DNA of 64,000 nt from Methanocellales archaeon (GTDB taxonomy: Archaea > Halobacteriota > UBA148 > JAUWXC01), in assembly GCA_030610945.1 (NCBI GenBank), contig JAUWQV010000003.1, forward strand, positions 62,001 to 126,000, in the 5' to 3' direction. The translations under genes and the position numbers were made by a program. Shown piece after piece: positions 1 through 9,293 of the stretch; positions within the stretch are counted from its first letter, which is position 1, and each line of letters opens with the position of its first letter. Below the pieces are notes generated by a model. The model did not search any database and was not told the origin of the DNA. It saw only the letters and a program-made list of their open reading frames with translations.

Positions 1-1575
1 AACGGCACCGTAGCCTTTGGTTCTGCGCTATACAACTGGGCGATCAGCGTGCCACACATGAAGAAGACCGGCATAAGTTTCAAGGAAGTATTCGAATGTT
101 GCCAGACCGGCAATATGAAAGAACTCGCCGAGAAAAGCCCTCTGCACGAGATATGTTTGGATATGGTCATCCGACATCTGCCAAATCCGCTAACAGCGCA
201 AAAGGACAGAGTAGGAGTGATATGGAAAGGCGACAAGTCAAGTGAGATAGGGAGAGCAATGGAAAGTTGCGACTCCAACGGCCCGGTCGCAATGATGGTA
301 ACAGACATCTGCATAGACCCACATGCGGGAGAAGTTGCTAGTGGAAGATTATTTAGTGGAACGCTGTCGCGCGGCCAGGAACTTTACATCTCTGGCACAT
401 ATGAAACCAACAGAGTCCAGCAGGTAGGCGTATTCATGGGCGCTGAGCGTTTGGAGGTGGAGAAAATCCCAGCTGGAAATATTGCTGCAATCACTGGAAT
501 GAAGGATGCCGTGGTTGGCTCTACTGTCACCTCGTTAAAGGATATGCCGCCATTCGAGAGTATAAAACATGTCAGCGAGCCCGTGGTGACCGTTGCAGTC
601 GAGGCAAAAAATATGAAGGATTTGCCAAAGTTAGTTGTGGTTATCCGCCAGATATCAAAAGAGGACCCCACGCTCAACGTTAAAATTGACGAAGAGACGG
701 GGGAACATCTTATATCTGGAATGGGCGAACTGCACCTCGAAATTATCACCCACAGGATTGAGCGAGATTTTAATGTGCCAATTACCACGTCTTCACCAAT
801 AGTAGTATACAGAGAGACCGTTCAAGGTAGAGCTGGACCCGTAGAGGGCGTATCCCCTAACAGGCACAACAGATTCTATATGGAAGTTGAACCTCTTGAA
901 GAGGAGATTGTCAAACTGATTAAAATCGGCGATATCTCCATGAGGATGGATGCGCTGGAGCGGAGAGATTTGTTGATGAAGGCCGGAACGGACAAAGTGC
1001 AAGCGAAAAAGGTCGTGGAGATTTGCAGCTCCAACATACTTGTGGACATGACAAAAGGCATTCAATACCTGCGAGAGACGATGGAACTCATTATCGAAGG
1101 GTTTAAAGAGGCTATGGAAACTGGCCCACTTGCAAGAGAACCATGCCAGGGCATAAAGATCAAGCTGATGGATGTAAAACTGCATGAAGATGCAATACAC
1201 AGAGGGCCGGCACAGGTCATTCCAGCTGCGAGGCAGGCAATTCACGAAGCAATCAGACAGGCGAGACCGGCAATCCTTGAGCCGATTCAAGACGTGCACA
1301 TACACGTGCCGACCAATTTGATGGGCAGTGCAACCAGAGAGATTCAGGGGCGGCGCGGCCAGATTTTGGAGATAGAACAAGAAGGAGATATGACCTTTAT
1401 CAAGGGCAAAGCTCCGGTGTCAGAGTTGTTTGGATTTGCTGGAGATATGCGCTCTGCTACGGAAGGAAGGGCTCTGTGGAATACTGAGCACGCCGGGTTC
1501 CAGATTCTTCCGCAAAATCTTCAGGAAGGACTGATTCGGGAAATCAGGCAAAGGAAAGGTTTAAAAACTTCGTGA
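1..1575 (+). CDS. fusA: Translation elongation factor EF-2 (5' end outside window)
   Basis: EF-2 drives GTP-dependent ribosome translocation in the cytoplasm. The frame is open from base 1; the first residues ([10 protein letters not shown]) belong to the end of the GTPase domain, so roughly the first 190-200 residues are missing and 524 codons remain. The ORF-track start at 49 is an internal GTG, not the true start. GMGELHLEI marks domain [12 protein letters not shown] in domain IV carries the histidine that archaea and eukaryotes convert to diphthamide. Archaeal EF-2 is about 730 residues, which fits this remainder. EF-1alpha follows after 100 nt, as in the usual archaeal str-like cluster. 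Identification is secure. Confidence 0.97.
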   Translation, partial: NGTVAFGSALYNWAISVPHMKKTGISFKEVFECCQTGNMKELAEKSPLHEICLDMVIRHLPNPLTAQKDRVGVIWKGDKSSEIGRAMESCDSNGPVAMMVTDICIDPHAGEVASGRLFSGTLSRGQELYISGTYETNRVQQVGVFMGAERLEVEKIPAGNIAAITGMKDAVVGSTVTSLKDMPPFESIKHVSEPVVTVAVEAKNMKDLPKLVVVIRQISKEDPTLNVKIDEETGEHLISGMGELHLEIITHRIERDFNVPITTSSPIVVYRETVQGRAGPVEGVSPNRHNRFYMEVEPLEEEIVKLIKIGDISMRMDALERRDLLMKAGTDKVQAKKVVEICSSNILVDMTKGIQYLRETMELIIEGFKEAMETGPLAREPCQGIKIKLMDVKLHEDAIHRGPAQVIPAARQAIHEAIRQARPAILEPIQDVHIHVPTNLMGSATREIQGRRGQILEIEQEGDMTFIKGKAPVSELFGFAGDMRSATEGRALWNTEHAGFQILPQNLQEGLIREIRQRKGLKTS

Positions 1576-1675
1576 CCTAAAAAGGCAAATTTGGAACCGA
1601 ATTGTATAAGTCTAAGAAACGCATATTCATGGCACGGATTACGTGTATCAAGTGTAGATAGGAAGGAGGAAGATT

Positions 1676-2941
1676 ATGGCAGCAAAACCACATATGAATT
1701 TAGCTGTAATCGGACATGTTGACCACGGAAAATCGACACTCGTGGGACGACTGTTGTTCGAGACAGGCGCTGTACCAGCGCATATAATTGAACAGTATAA
1801 GAAAGAGGCAGAGGCAAAAGGAAAGGCCACGTTCGAGTTTGCATGGGTAATGGACTCGTTGAAAGAAGAGAGGGAGAGAGGACTTACCATCGATATCGCC
1901 CACAGGCGATTTGATACGCCCAAATACTACTTTACCGTTGTTGATTGCCCAGGACACAGGGACTTTGTCAAGAACATGATTACAGGCGCATCGCAGGCAG
2001 ATGCCGCCCTGTTGGTAGTGGCTGCAAAAGAGGGCATAATGCCCCAGACCAAGGAGCACGTATTCCTGTCACGAACACTTGGCATCAATCAGTTGATTAT
2101 AGCCATCAACAAGATGGATACCGTCAACTACGATGAAAGCAGGTACAAACAGGTAAAAGAGGATGCTGAAAAGCTTCTTAAAACGGTAGGGTACAAGACT
2201 GAGAACATCCACTTCATACCGACTTCTGCATTTGAAGGAGACTGCATCTCCAAGAAAAGCGAGAAAATGCCGTGGTACACTGGACCTTCGGTGTTGGAAG
2301 CACTTGACATGCTAAAAGAGCCAGAGAAGCCTGTTACACTGCCACTACGTATCCCGATTCAGGATGTGTACACCATCTCCGGTGTTGGAACAGTTCCAGT
2401 CGGACGTGTGGAAACTGGCAAGATGAAGAAAGGCGACAAGGTCATATTCCAGCCAGCAAACGTCAGCGGCGAGATCAAATCAATCGAAATGCATCATGAG
2501 GAGATTTCAGAAGCAGTTCCAGGCGATAACATAGGGTTCAACGTCAGAGGAGTTGGCAAGGATGACATACGAAGGGGAGACGTCTGTGGACACCCTGACA
2601 AACCACCAAGTGTTGCCGATGAATTCACAGCACAAATAGTTGTACTTCAGCACCCATCTGCGATTACGGTAGGATATACACCGGTTTTCCACTGTCACAC
2701 CACACAGGTTGCCTGCACGCTGATTGAACTTAAAAGTAAGCTGGACCCCAAGACGGGGCAGGCCAAGGAAGAAAAGCCAGATTTCCTGAAGACGGGTGAC
2801 GCAGCGATTGTACAGGTCAAACCAACGCGTCCGATGGTAATCGAAAAGGTCAAGGAGATTCCGCAGTTAGGGCGATTTGCGATTCGAGATATGGGGATGA
2901 CTATCGCTGCTGGCATGTGCATCGACATCAAGTCTAAGTGA
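1676..2941 (+). CDS. tuf: Translation elongation factor EF-1alpha
   Basis: Delivers aminoacyl-tRNA to the ribosome as a GTP complex. The 421-residue product has the P-loop GHVDHGKST near residue 13, DCPGH (G3) and NKMD (G4), then the two beta-barrel domains, full length for the family. The start is the ATG behind a strong GGAAGGAGG ribosome-binding site. uS10 follows after 16 nt, so the two are probably co-transcribed. The 100 nt upstream leaves room for its own promoter. The wording resembles Methanosarcina-type EF-1alpha from memory. Confidence 0.98.
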   Translation: MAAKPHMNLAVIGHVDHGKSTLVGRLLFETGAVPAHIIEQYKKEAEAKGKATFEFAWVMDSLKEERERGLTIDIAHRRFDTPKYYFTVVDCPGHRDFVKNMITGASQADAALLVVAAKEGIMPQTKEHVFLSRTLGINQLIIAINKMDTVNYDESRYKQVKEDAEKLLKTVGYKTENIHFIPTSAFEGDCISKKSEKMPWYTGPSVLEALDMLKEPEKPVTLPLRIPIQDVYTISGVGTVPVGRVETGKMKKGDKVIFQPANVSGEIKSIEMHHEEISEAVPGDNIGFNVRGVGKDDIRRGDVCGHPDKPPSVADEFTAQIVVLQHPSAITVGYTPVFHCHTTQVACTLIELKSKLDPKTGQAKEEKPDFLKTGDAAIVQVKPTRPMVIEKVKEIPQLGRFAIRDMGMTIAAGMCIDIKSK

Positions 2942-2957
2942 TCAGGGATTTGGAAAA

Positions 2958-3269
2958 ATGGCTCAGAAGGCAAAGATACGGCTATCAGGAACCAGTCCGA
3001 ATAAATTGGACGATGTTTGCAGTCAGGTTAAGCAAATCGCTGAGAGGACTGGCGTAGACATCTCTGGGCCAATACCACTCCCTACAAAGAAGCTTATAGT
3101 GCCATGCAGAAAGAGCCCTGATGGGGAAGGGACTGCCACCTGGGAGCACTGGACGATGAAGGTGCACAAGCGCCTGATAAATATAGACGCAGATGAAAGG
3201 GCGCTGAGACAGCTGATGAGGATTCAGGTCCCAGAAGACGTCAGCATCGAGATCGTGCTGGAAGGGTAA
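2958..3269 (+). CDS. rpsJ: Ribosomal protein uS10
   Basis: Small-subunit head protein of 103 residues, normal length for archaeal uS10. [10 protein letters not shown] and the C-terminal [15 protein letters not shown] are family hallmarks. It ends the EF-2/EF-1alpha/uS10 cluster. In this genome the next ribosomal protein (uL3) lies 4 kb further on, with the tRNA and RNA-repair genes between. No internal oddity is seen. Confidence 0.97.
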   Translation: MAQKAKIRLSGTSPNKLDDVCSQVKQIAERTGVDISGPIPLPTKKLIVPCRKSPDGEGTATWEHWTMKVHKRLINIDADERALRQLMRIQVPEDVSIEIVLEG

Positions 3270-3291
3270 AACGTTCTTTTAAAGACTGCAC

Positions 3292-3364
3292 GGACCCGCC
3301 GGGATTTGAACCCGGGTTAGAGGCTCCGGAGGCCCCTGTACTATCCTAACTATACTACAGGCCC
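3292..3364 (-). tRNA. tRNA-Arg (anticodon CCG)
   Basis: On the minus strand the 73 nt fold into a complete cloverleaf. The acceptor is GGGCCTG paired with CGGGTCC, the anticodon stem is GGGGC/GCCTC with loop CTCCGGA (anticodon CCG, reads CGG), and the T-stem is CCGGG/CCCGG with loop TTCAAAT. It has no intron and no encoded CCA. It is convergent with rpsJ and divergent from tRNA-Ser(TGA). Confidence 0.93.
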
Positions 3365-3493
3365 AGTATCTCAATTGCCCTTATGCAATATGATAGTAAC
3401 GTTCTTCTTTTATGGCATAACGTTAATATTCGTCAAGCCCATGTTTCTATCACGTATAATCCTGCTGAGCGAGCGTATGTAGAATGCAGGTTT

Positions 3494-3514
3494 AAAAAGG
3501 GTGCAACCCTTTTT
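3494..3514 (+). repeat. Perfect 9-bp inverted repeat abutting the tRNA-Ser 5' end
   Basis: AAAAAGGGT-GCA-ACCCTTTTT is a perfect inverted repeat with a 3-nt spacer, and its last base is directly followed by nucleotide 1 of tRNA-Ser. The TTTAAAAA inside the left arm (3491-3498) also looks like the archaeal TATA box for this tRNA, about 20-25 nt upstream. Its right arm shares CAACCCTTTT with the start of the tRNA intron (3553-3562). Confidence 0.6.
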
Positions 3515-3655
3515 GCCGAGGTAGCCAAGTGGCCTAAGGCGCCGGTCTTGAACAACCCTTTTCCACTTCGTGCAAAAGCGTTGACGGAAAAATAAGAGGG
3601 TTAAAGCAAACCGGTGTTCCTCTGGAACGCAAGGGTTCAAATCCCTTCCTCGGCG
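3515..3655 (+). tRNA. tRNA-Ser (anticodon TGA) with a 56-nt intron
   Basis: Acceptor GCCGAGG/CCTCGGC with discriminator G73, a long variable arm (TGTTCCTCTGGAACGC) and T-stem AAGGG/CCCTT identify a serine tRNA. The anticodon stem is CCGGT/ACCGG with anticodon TGA. The anticodon loop is interrupted after position 37 by 56 nt. An inner helix AACCC/GGGTT and 3-nt bulges at both junctions form a bulge-helix-bulge; its central helix has three clear pairs and one G-A mismatch. The RNA ligase gene rtcB begins 24 nt downstream on the same strand. Confidence 0.93.
3553..3608 (+). other. tRNA-Ser(TGA) intron, position 37/38
   Basis: Archaeal-type intron removed by tRNA endonuclease and sealed by RtcB. 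Cleavage is predicted between A3552 and C3553 and between A3608 and A3609, each after the second base of a 3-nt bulge. It carries GCGTTGACGGAAAA at 3578-3591, found identically in the tRNA-Met intron at 45042-45055 (minus strand). Confidence 0.85.
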
Positions 3656-3679
3656 TGACCATAACTAAAGGGGGTAAAA

Positions 3680-5128
3680 ATGACGCTAAAAGAGAAATTA
3701 AAAAAACTCGATGAATGCCTGTGGGAGTTGCCCAAGGGCGCTGTTGAAGGGATGCACGTCCCGACATGGATATTCTTGTCAGAGACTCTGCTAAAGCAGG
3801 TCGAGGAGGGTGCGATAACGCAGGCTGCAAACATCGCCTGCCTTCCAGGAATTCACAAACATTCCATTGCATTACCGGACATGCATTTTGGCTATGGTTT
3901 TCCCATCGGTGGCGTCGCCGCCTTGGATTCTGAAACGGGTGGCCTCTCGCCAGGCGGCATTGGCTTTGACATCAACTGCGGCGTTCGCCTGCTAAGGACA
4001 AATCTGAGCGCAGAAGACGTCAAACCGCATGTGGAAGGGCTGGTGATGGAGATATTCCAGAACGTTCCCTCTGGCGTGGGCAAAGGCGGGAAAGTCAAGT
4101 TATCTGCACCGCAACTCGATGAAGTCCTCGAAATTGGGGCAGAATGGGCCGTGAGAAACGGCTATGGAATTGAAAAAGATTTAGAGCACCTTGAGGAAAA
4201 GGGGTGCATGAAATCTGCCAACCCGGAAAAGGTTTCAGTTAAGGCAAAACAAAGAGGTGCTCCGCAATTGGGGTCACTGGGTGCAGGGAATCACTTTTTA
4301 GAGATTCAGAAGGTTGACAAAATCTACATGCCAGACGTCGCAAAGAGATTTGGCATACGTGAAGGACAGGTCTGCGTCATGATTCACACCGGCTCCAGGG
4401 GCTTTGGACATCAGGTCTGCACGGATTATCTGCGAATTCTCGAGACCAAGTTTAGAGCAGAGACAGCAAAGCTGCCTGACCGCGAGTTGGTCTACGCACC
4501 GGCAGGAACGAAGGAGTGTGAGGATTACTTCGCTGCGATGTCATGCGCCGCCAATTTCGCATGGTGTAACAGGCAAATGATAAATCACTGGGTGAGAGAG
4601 AGCATGGCAAAGGTTCTGGGCATGCAACAGGACGAGCTTGGTATTGACGTGGTCTACGACGTCGCGCACAACATCGGCAAATTAGAGGAGCATGAGATAG
4701 ACGGAAAGAAGACAAAGGTTTTCGTGCACAGGAAGGGCGGAACCCGGTGCCTTGGTCCCGGATCTGGTGATATACCAAGCGATTATCGCGATGTGGGCCA
4801 GCCCGTGCTCGTTCCAGGAGATATGGGGTCTGCAAGTTATATTCTGGTGGGGACAAAGATGGCCGAAGAGGAGACGTTCTCTTCTGTTTGCCATGGCGCA
4901 GGGCGAGTTATGTCGAGACATAGTGCACTGAAGCAATTCAGGGGCGAGAGCGTAAAGGCAAATTTAGCCAACAAGGACATATTCGTGAAAGCTGCCAGTT
5001 GGAAGGTGCTGGCAGAAGAAGCGCCAGGCGTATACAAAGACATCCATGAAGTCGTGCGCGTGTGCGAAGTTGCAGGCATCAGCAAGACGGTTGCCAAACT
5101 CGTCCCAATGGGTGTTATGAAGGGGTGA
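3680..5128 (+). CDS. rtcB: RNA-splicing ligase RtcB
   Basis: RtcB joins 2',3'-cyclic phosphate and 5'-OH ends with GTP and Mn2+, the ligation step of archaeal tRNA splicing. The 482-residue product has DINCGVR (metal-binding Cys region), GAGNHFLEIQ, IHTGSRGFGHQ and the C-terminal HGAGR containing the histidine guanylylated in known RtcB. Length is normal and no intein is seen. The ATG follows AAAGGGGGT. It lies 24 nt behind an intron-containing tRNA-Ser, and its activator archease is encoded 0.8 kb away on the other strand. Confidence 0.97.
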   Translation: MTLKEKLKKLDECLWELPKGAVEGMHVPTWIFLSETLLKQVEEGAITQAANIACLPGIHKHSIALPDMHFGYGFPIGGVAALDSETGGLSPGGIGFDINCGVRLLRTNLSAEDVKPHVEGLVMEIFQNVPSGVGKGGKVKLSAPQLDEVLEIGAEWAVRNGYGIEKDLEHLEEKGCMKSANPEKVSVKAKQRGAPQLGSLGAGNHFLEIQKVDKIYMPDVAKRFGIREGQVCVMIHTGSRGFGHQVCTDYLRILETKFRAETAKLPDRELVYAPAGTKECEDYFAAMSCAANFAWCNRQMINHWVRESMAKVLGMQQDELGIDVVYDVAHNIGKLEEHEIDGKKTKVFVHRKGGTRCLGPGSGDIPSDYRDVGQPVLVPGDMGSASYILVGTKMAEEETFSSVCHGAGRVMSRHSALKQFRGESVKANLANKDIFVKAASWKVLAEEAPGVYKDIHEVVRVCEVAGISKTVAKLVPMGVMKG

Positions 5129-5148
5129 AAATCAGAAATCCTTCAAAT

Positions 5149-5808
5149 TTATCTGAGTCTATCTCTGTAAATTTCCCTAATCATGTTAATAGCCGATATC
5201 ATTGCAAGATAAATTGTGATCAAAGAGAAGAATAGGAGGTACATGTTGGTTCTCAATTGCAATGTAACAGATGAGGGGTCAATCTCAAAAACACCGTCCT
5301 TGGTCTGTTGCGCAATTCCATGATGAAACCTAAAAGTTAGAGAGTTGGGTCCACTTGTTTGGAATTTTACTATATCGCTTCCTTTTAGCCTATATTCCGC
5401 CCACCCAGCACTCCCTTCTGTGCGATTGGCGGTTATGGATATTTTACAATATTCATCGTCAAGCATTCTGGCATTATCGGGATAAAATTCCACGATAAAA
5501 GATTCTGGAGTGTCTAACTTATCTTTCTTAACACTACAAATGCCATTTATATGGATCGTAATTGGCTGATTGACAGCGATAGCCCCCCTAGCAGAATAGT
5601 GCACATCCAGCCCATAAGTGATCACATTTACTCCATTCATTTTAATTTCTCCAACCAACCCCTCAGGATGTCTAAATACCTTATCGTGCTGGGGGCCCCA
5701 ATATCCGGCAAGTAGTGTAACGCTGAGTGTTATGAATAGGACACCTAAGACCGCTACAAAGCATATAAACCATCGATCATACTTGGATAAATTTCTGAGA
5801 AACTTCAT
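5149..5808 (-). CDS. Hypothetical membrane-anchored protein
   Basis: Not recognised. The 219-residue protein has a hydrophobic segment at about residues 13-35 and a second near 190-210 (MYLLFFSLITIYLAMISAIN). Between them is a polar, beta-rich region of about 150 residues that would lie outside the membrane if both segments span. The start ATG overlaps the stop of the upstream zinc-ribbon gene (ATGA), so it is probably translated with it and archease. It is convergent with rtcB, 20 nt apart. No enzyme motif is visible. Confidence 0.75.
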   Translation of the reverse strand: MKFLRNLSKYDRWFICFVAVLGVLFITLSVTLLAGYWGPQHDKVFRHPEGLVGEIKMNGVNVITYGLDVHYSARGAIAVNQPITIHINGICSVKKDKLDTPESFIVEFYPDNARMLDDEYCKISITANRTEGSAGWAEYRLKGSDIVKFQTSGPNSLTFRFHHGIAQQTKDGVFEIDPSSVTLQLRTNMYLLFFSLITIYLAMISAINMIREIYRDRLR

Positions 5809-5930
5809 CTGAACGACTCCTTAACATCCTTCTTGGGTGCTTCCTCGTGATACTCGCACTCTGCGCATATCCACTCATCGAGAACGAACTCCAAACTTGC
5901 GCCACAATTGGGGCATTTTTTCGTTTTCAT
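5805..5930 (-). CDS. 41-residue zinc-ribbon protein
   Basis: Too short for the ORF track. It reads MKTKKCPNCGASLEF, then CAECEY, then an acidic/basic tail: two CxxC knuckles 17 residues apart, a minimal zinc ribbon. An in-frame ATG at 5948, overlapping the archease stop, would give 47 residues; either start is possible. The stop overlaps the next gene by ATGA. Its place between archease and a membrane protein suggests co-expression. Function is unknown. Confidence 0.72.
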   Translation of the reverse strand: MKTKKCPNCGASLEFVLDEWICAECEYHEEAPKKDVKESFR

Positions 5931-5940
5931 CTTCGCCACA

Positions 5941-6363
5941 TCACACATCTAAAATCACCTGTGCCATCCATTTTCCGTCGCGCTTCTTGACTTCCATGTT
6001 GTGATACGTGCATGCCTTTACCTCGGTTTTTATCGTGTGCTTTTGATGGTCTATCCGCTCGCCTGAGACCTTTGCGCTGAGTTTCATCTGCTTTTCGTCG
6101 ACCTTGACGTCAAACTTGGAAAACACCAAGCCTTCGGAGTCAACGTAAAAGAGCAGTTCATTCAACCAATCGAACATCAGCGACTTCAGGTCCTCGCCCT
6201 TGACTTCAATGTCTTTCGTAACCTTGGGTGCAACGTTTTTCGTTTCCACCATGACCTCGAACATCGCAAGGGCGGCGTTGGCAAACAATTCATCCTGCGT
6301 CTCGCCGTACGCCCTGAAGCAAACGTCCGCCGTCGCAAAATCCAGGAACTCAAATTGTTTCAT
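5941..6363 (-). CDS. Archease, RtcB activator
   Basis: Archease speeds RtcB guanylylation and turnover. The 140-residue protein begins MKQFEFLDFATADV and ends VILDV, matching the family's N-terminal and C-terminal metal-site regions. The usual HTAD motif reads ATAD here, keeping the Asp but not the His. I chose the ATG at 6363 rather than the ORF-track 6393, because family proteins begin just before this motif. A TATA-like CTTATATAAA lies about 35-40 nt upstream, shared with the divergent methyltransferase gene. It heads a three-gene operon. Confidence 0.9.
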   Translation of the reverse strand: MKQFEFLDFATADVCFRAYGETQDELFANAALAMFEVMVETKNVAPKVTKDIEVKGEDLKSLMFDWLNELLFYVDSEGLVFSKFDVKVDEKQMKLSAKVSGERIDHQKHTIKTEVKACTYHNMEVKKRDGKWMAQVILDV

Positions 6364-6395
6364 ATCCACACACACAAACCTTATCACAAGCAACC

Positions 6396-6404
6396 TTTAT
6401 ATAA
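6396..6404. promoter_or_regulatory. Shared TATA-like element of a divergent promoter
   Basis: TTTATATAAG is nearly symmetrical and sits in the 55-nt gap between archease (minus) and the SPOUT methyltransferase (plus). Archaeal TATA boxes lie about 25 nt before the transcription start. That puts the plus start near 6424, which would favour the methyltransferase ATG at 6434 over 6419. Confidence 0.45.
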
Positions 6405-6418
6405 GAATAGTCTAATCT

Positions 6419-7246
6419 ATGAGGAAATACGAGATGTGCAGCGGTAATCTGGCGATAATAATACCATCGTCCTTGACATCTGAAAGCAAGGATCAGCGAA
6501 TCAAGACATACAAGGTAGGACAAATCGCCAGGGCGGCGTCCATCTTCAGGGTGGACAGAATCAGCATATATAGAGACCCTGAATACGATGACAGCAAATT
6601 CATCGACCTGGTGCTTAGATACGCGGAAACGCCGCAATATCTGAGAAAACACCTCTTCCCCCTGATGGATGAGCTTAAGTATGCGGGAGTGATTCCGCCG
6701 CTACGGACACCGCATCATCCATTGCGTTCATCTCCTGAAGTAGGAGAATATCGAGAAGGAGTCGTGGTCGGATCTGACGAAGGCGCTTGGGTCGATATCG
6801 GCATAGAAGGCCCAGTTCCGTTGCGTGCTGACAGAACAGTGCACAAGGGAGAGCGCGTGACCGTCAGGATCTTTTCGCGAAGACCTCTGCAAGTCGAGCT
6901 GTGGGATAAAAATCGAATCCCCCAGTACTGGGGATACCAAACCGAGATTGCAGGAACGTTAGGAAAAACGCTCAAAGCACAGCCGCTGGTAATTGCAGCA
7001 TCGAAAAAAGGCAGTACCGTTGATGGGCAATTGCTAACAAAATTGCAAAAGGCACTGCAAAAAAGCGTCTCGGTCGCGTTTGGGTCTCCAGCAAGAGGAA
7101 TCGATGACATTCTGCACGAGGAAGGCTGCACGCTTTCCGACCTTGCAGATTACGTCATCAACACCATACCAAACCAGGGAACTGCCACCGTTAGAACAGA
7201 GGAAGCAGTATTCGCAACCCTGTCGATACTAAACATAGTCAGATAA
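6419..7246 (+). CDS. Putative SPOUT RNA methyltransferase (DUF171 / PF02598 family)
   Basis: Member of the family of putative RNA methyltransferases found just before uL3 in archaea. The N-terminal half has IIIPSSL and FRVDRISIY; an OB-like insert follows (EGVVVGSDEGAWVDIG). The C-terminal knot region NTIPNQGTATVRTEEA would bind S-adenosylmethionine. Length 275 is typical. An internal ATG at 6434 is an alternative start, favoured by the TATA position. uL3 starts 11 nt after the stop. The rRNA target is inferred from context only. Confidence 0.88.
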   Translation: MRKYEMCSGNLAIIIPSSLTSESKDQRIKTYKVGQIARAASIFRVDRISIYRDPEYDDSKFIDLVLRYAETPQYLRKHLFPLMDELKYAGVIPPLRTPHHPLRSSPEVGEYREGVVVGSDEGAWVDIGIEGPVPLRADRTVHKGERVTVRIFSRRPLQVELWDKNRIPQYWGYQTEIAGTLGKTLKAQPLVIAASKKGSTVDGQLLTKLQKALQKSVSVAFGSPARGIDDILHEEGCTLSDLADYVINTIPNQGTATVRTEEAVFATLSILNIVR

Positions 7247-7257
7247 TGGAGTAAAAA

Positions 7258-8271
7258 ATGGCAACAATACATAGCCCCAGAAAGGGTTCCTTGGCATTTA
7301 GCCCAAGAAAAAGAGCAAAATCGCCAGTAGCAAGATTCGGATCCTGGCCAGAGAGCGAGGGTGAGCCAAAAGTACAGGGATTTGCCGGTTACAAGGCCGG
7401 AATGACCCATCTGACAATGATAGATGACAGTCCGCATAGCCTCACAGAGGGCATGGAAATTTCGGTTCCAGCTACGGTTATCGAGGTGCCCGCTATGAAA
7501 GTAGCAGCTATTCGAGTTTATTCCCATACGCCATATGGCACTAAATCAATAACAGAAGCATGGGCAAAAAAACTGGACCCAGAACTTAATAAATTGCTGC
7601 CAGTACCCAAGAAGCATGATGCTGGAGCGGCGCTAAAGCGCATCGAAGAGCTAATCTCTAAGGGCGTGGTAGACGATGTCCGAATATTAACCTACACATT
7701 ACCCAAGAACGTAGGAGGCATACCTAAGAAAAAGCCGGATATGATGGAGAACCGCATAGGTGGAGGAGGTATCCCTGCCAGGTTTGAATATGCCAAGAGC
7801 ATCATGGACAAGGAAATAAAGGCATCAGATGTGTTTAATGGTGGGGAACTTGTAGATGTAGCAGCCATCACAACAGGCAAGGGAACCCAGGGGCCTGTAA
7901 AAAGGTGGGGAGTGAAACTTCGAAAGCGCAAACATGCGAGAACAGGGAAAAAAAGACATATTGGAACGCTGGGGCCATGGCATCCGGCTAGGGTAAGCTG
8001 GAGGGTGCCGCAACTGGGCCAAACTGGTTACCATCAACGGACTGAATTTAATAAGCGCATCCTGCAGATAGGAGCAGACGGGGACAAAATCACACCAGAT
8101 GGCGGCTTCTTGAATTACGGTATTGTCAAGAACATGTTCATATTAATTAAGGGGACTGTTCCAGGCCCTGCGAAGCGCTTGGTCAGGATAAGGGCGGCTC
8201 TCAGGCCGAAAATGGCGCCAAAAGGCGCTCCAGAGATCAGGCACATTAGTGTAGAATCTAAACAAGGATGA
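7258..8271 (+). CDS. rpl3: Ribosomal protein uL3
   Basis: Large-subunit protein near the peptidyl transferase centre. The 337 residues match archaeal uL3. The N-terminus [20 protein letters not shown] and the central loop [15 protein letters not shown], which reaches the catalytic centre, are family hallmarks. It is the first ribosomal protein of the main superoperon and overlaps the start region of uL4. Confidence 0.98.
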   Translation: MATIHSPRKGSLAFSPRKRAKSPVARFGSWPESEGEPKVQGFAGYKAGMTHLTMIDDSPHSLTEGMEISVPATVIEVPAMKVAAIRVYSHTPYGTKSITEAWAKKLDPELNKLLPVPKKHDAGAALKRIEELISKGVVDDVRILTYTLPKNVGGIPKKKPDMMENRIGGGGIPARFEYAKSIMDKEIKASDVFNGGELVDVAAITTGKGTQGPVKRWGVKLRKRKHARTGKKRHIGTLGPWHPARVSWRVPQLGQTGYHQRTEFNKRILQIGADGDKITPDGGFLNYGIVKNMFILIKGTVPGPAKRLVRIRAALRPKMAPKGAPEIRHISVESKQG

Positions 8272-8276
8272 TAATC

Positions 8277-9035
8277 ATGAAGGCACAACTTATAGACTTG
8301 TCAGGAAAGGCCAAGGGCAATGTGGAGCTGCCCAAGGTCTTTGAGGAAGAGTACAGGCCCGACCTGATAAAAAAGGCAGTCCTTGCAGCACAAGCCAACA
8401 GGCTGCAATCATATGGCTCAAATGCATACGCAGGAATGAGAACCTCAGCTGAAGGATGGGGCACCGGCAGAGGCGCTTCCAGAGTGCCACGAATTAAGGG
8501 CGGTAGCAGGGCTGCCAGGGTACCACAAGCGGTGGGTGGACGTAGAGCGCATCCACCAAAGCCCCAGAAGATTCTCAAAGAGAAGGTTAATACAAAGGAG
8601 CGGAAAAAGGCCATACGGTCTGCAATCGCGGCAACCACTAATGCCGAATTGGTCAAGAGCAGGGGGCACAAATATGGGGCAAAAGTGCCACTCATCGTCG
8701 AGAATGCCCTAGAAAAACTGGCAAAAACATCCGATGTGATAGGATTTCTGCAAACCGCCAACCTATGGGATGATGTCCTCAGGGCCAAGGAAGGAAAGAA
8801 AGTTCGGGCAGGCAAGGGCAAGATGCGGGGAAGAAAATATAAGCGCAAAAAGAGCCTGCTAATTGTAGTTTCTGAAGACAAGGGCATTTCCAAGGCAGCA
8901 CGCAACCTACCTGGAGTGGATGTAGTAACAGCAAACCAGTTAAATGTAGAGTTGCTTGCGCCAGGCGCACAACCCGGTAGGCTAACAATCTGGACGAAGG
9001 GTGCGCTGTCCAAAGTGGGAGGTGCGTTCAAGTGA
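8277..9035 (+). CDS. rpl4: Ribosomal protein uL4
   Basis: Exit-tunnel protein of 252 residues from the ATG at 8277 ([10 protein letters not shown]). The ORF-track start at 8268 adds MII and overlaps the uL3 stop; the GGATGAT before 8277 fits as ribosome-binding site. The Arg/Gly-rich extended loop ([14 protein letters not shown]) lines the tunnel in known structures. The stop overlaps the uL23 GTG start. Confidence 0.97.
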   Translation: MKAQLIDLSGKAKGNVELPKVFEEEYRPDLIKKAVLAAQANRLQSYGSNAYAGMRTSAEGWGTGRGASRVPRIKGGSRAARVPQAVGGRRAHPPKPQKILKEKVNTKERKKAIRSAIAATTNAELVKSRGHKYGAKVPLIVENALEKLAKTSDVIGFLQTANLWDDVLRAKEGKKVRAGKGKMRGRKYKRKKSLLIVVSEDKGISKAARNLPGVDVVTANQLNVELLAPGAQPGRLTIWTKGALSKVGGAFK

Positions 9036-9283
9036 CGATAATCAAGTACCCATTCATAACAGAAAAGGCAACCATTGAGATGGGTGCCGAGAACAAACTT
9101 CAATTTATCGTTGATGTCAATGCAACAAAAGGGCAGGTTAAGAAAGAAGTTGAGAGGCTATATGATGTTACGGTCATCGATGTCAGGACGATGATGACGA
9201 CAAAAGGACTGAAAAAAGCGATAGTCAGGCTATCGCCGGAAGATTCGGCTGACGAGATTGCGAGTAGATTGGGAATATTCTAG
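9032..9283 (+). CDS. rpl23: Ribosomal protein uL23
   Basis: Exit-site protein and SRP docking point, 83 residues, normal for archaea. The start is GTG inside GTGA, overlapping the uL4 stop, so translation is probably coupled. [10 protein letters not shown] at the N-terminus and the C-terminal [18 protein letters not shown] are typical. uL2 follows after 10 nt. Confidence 0.97.
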   Translation: MTIIKYPFITEKATIEMGAENKLQFIVDVNATKGQVKKEVERLYDVTVIDVRTMMTTKGLKKAIVRLSPEDSADEIASRLGIF

Positions 9284-9293
9284 TGAGGCAAAG

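Noticed and set aside
3383-3595. 70-residue plus-strand ORF across the tRNA-Ser gene
   Set aside because: It runs through the palindrome, the tRNA body and the intron; no ribosome-binding site or family match.
3680-5128. Possible intein in RtcB, a known insertion target
   Set aside because: Motifs are uninterrupted at 482 residues.
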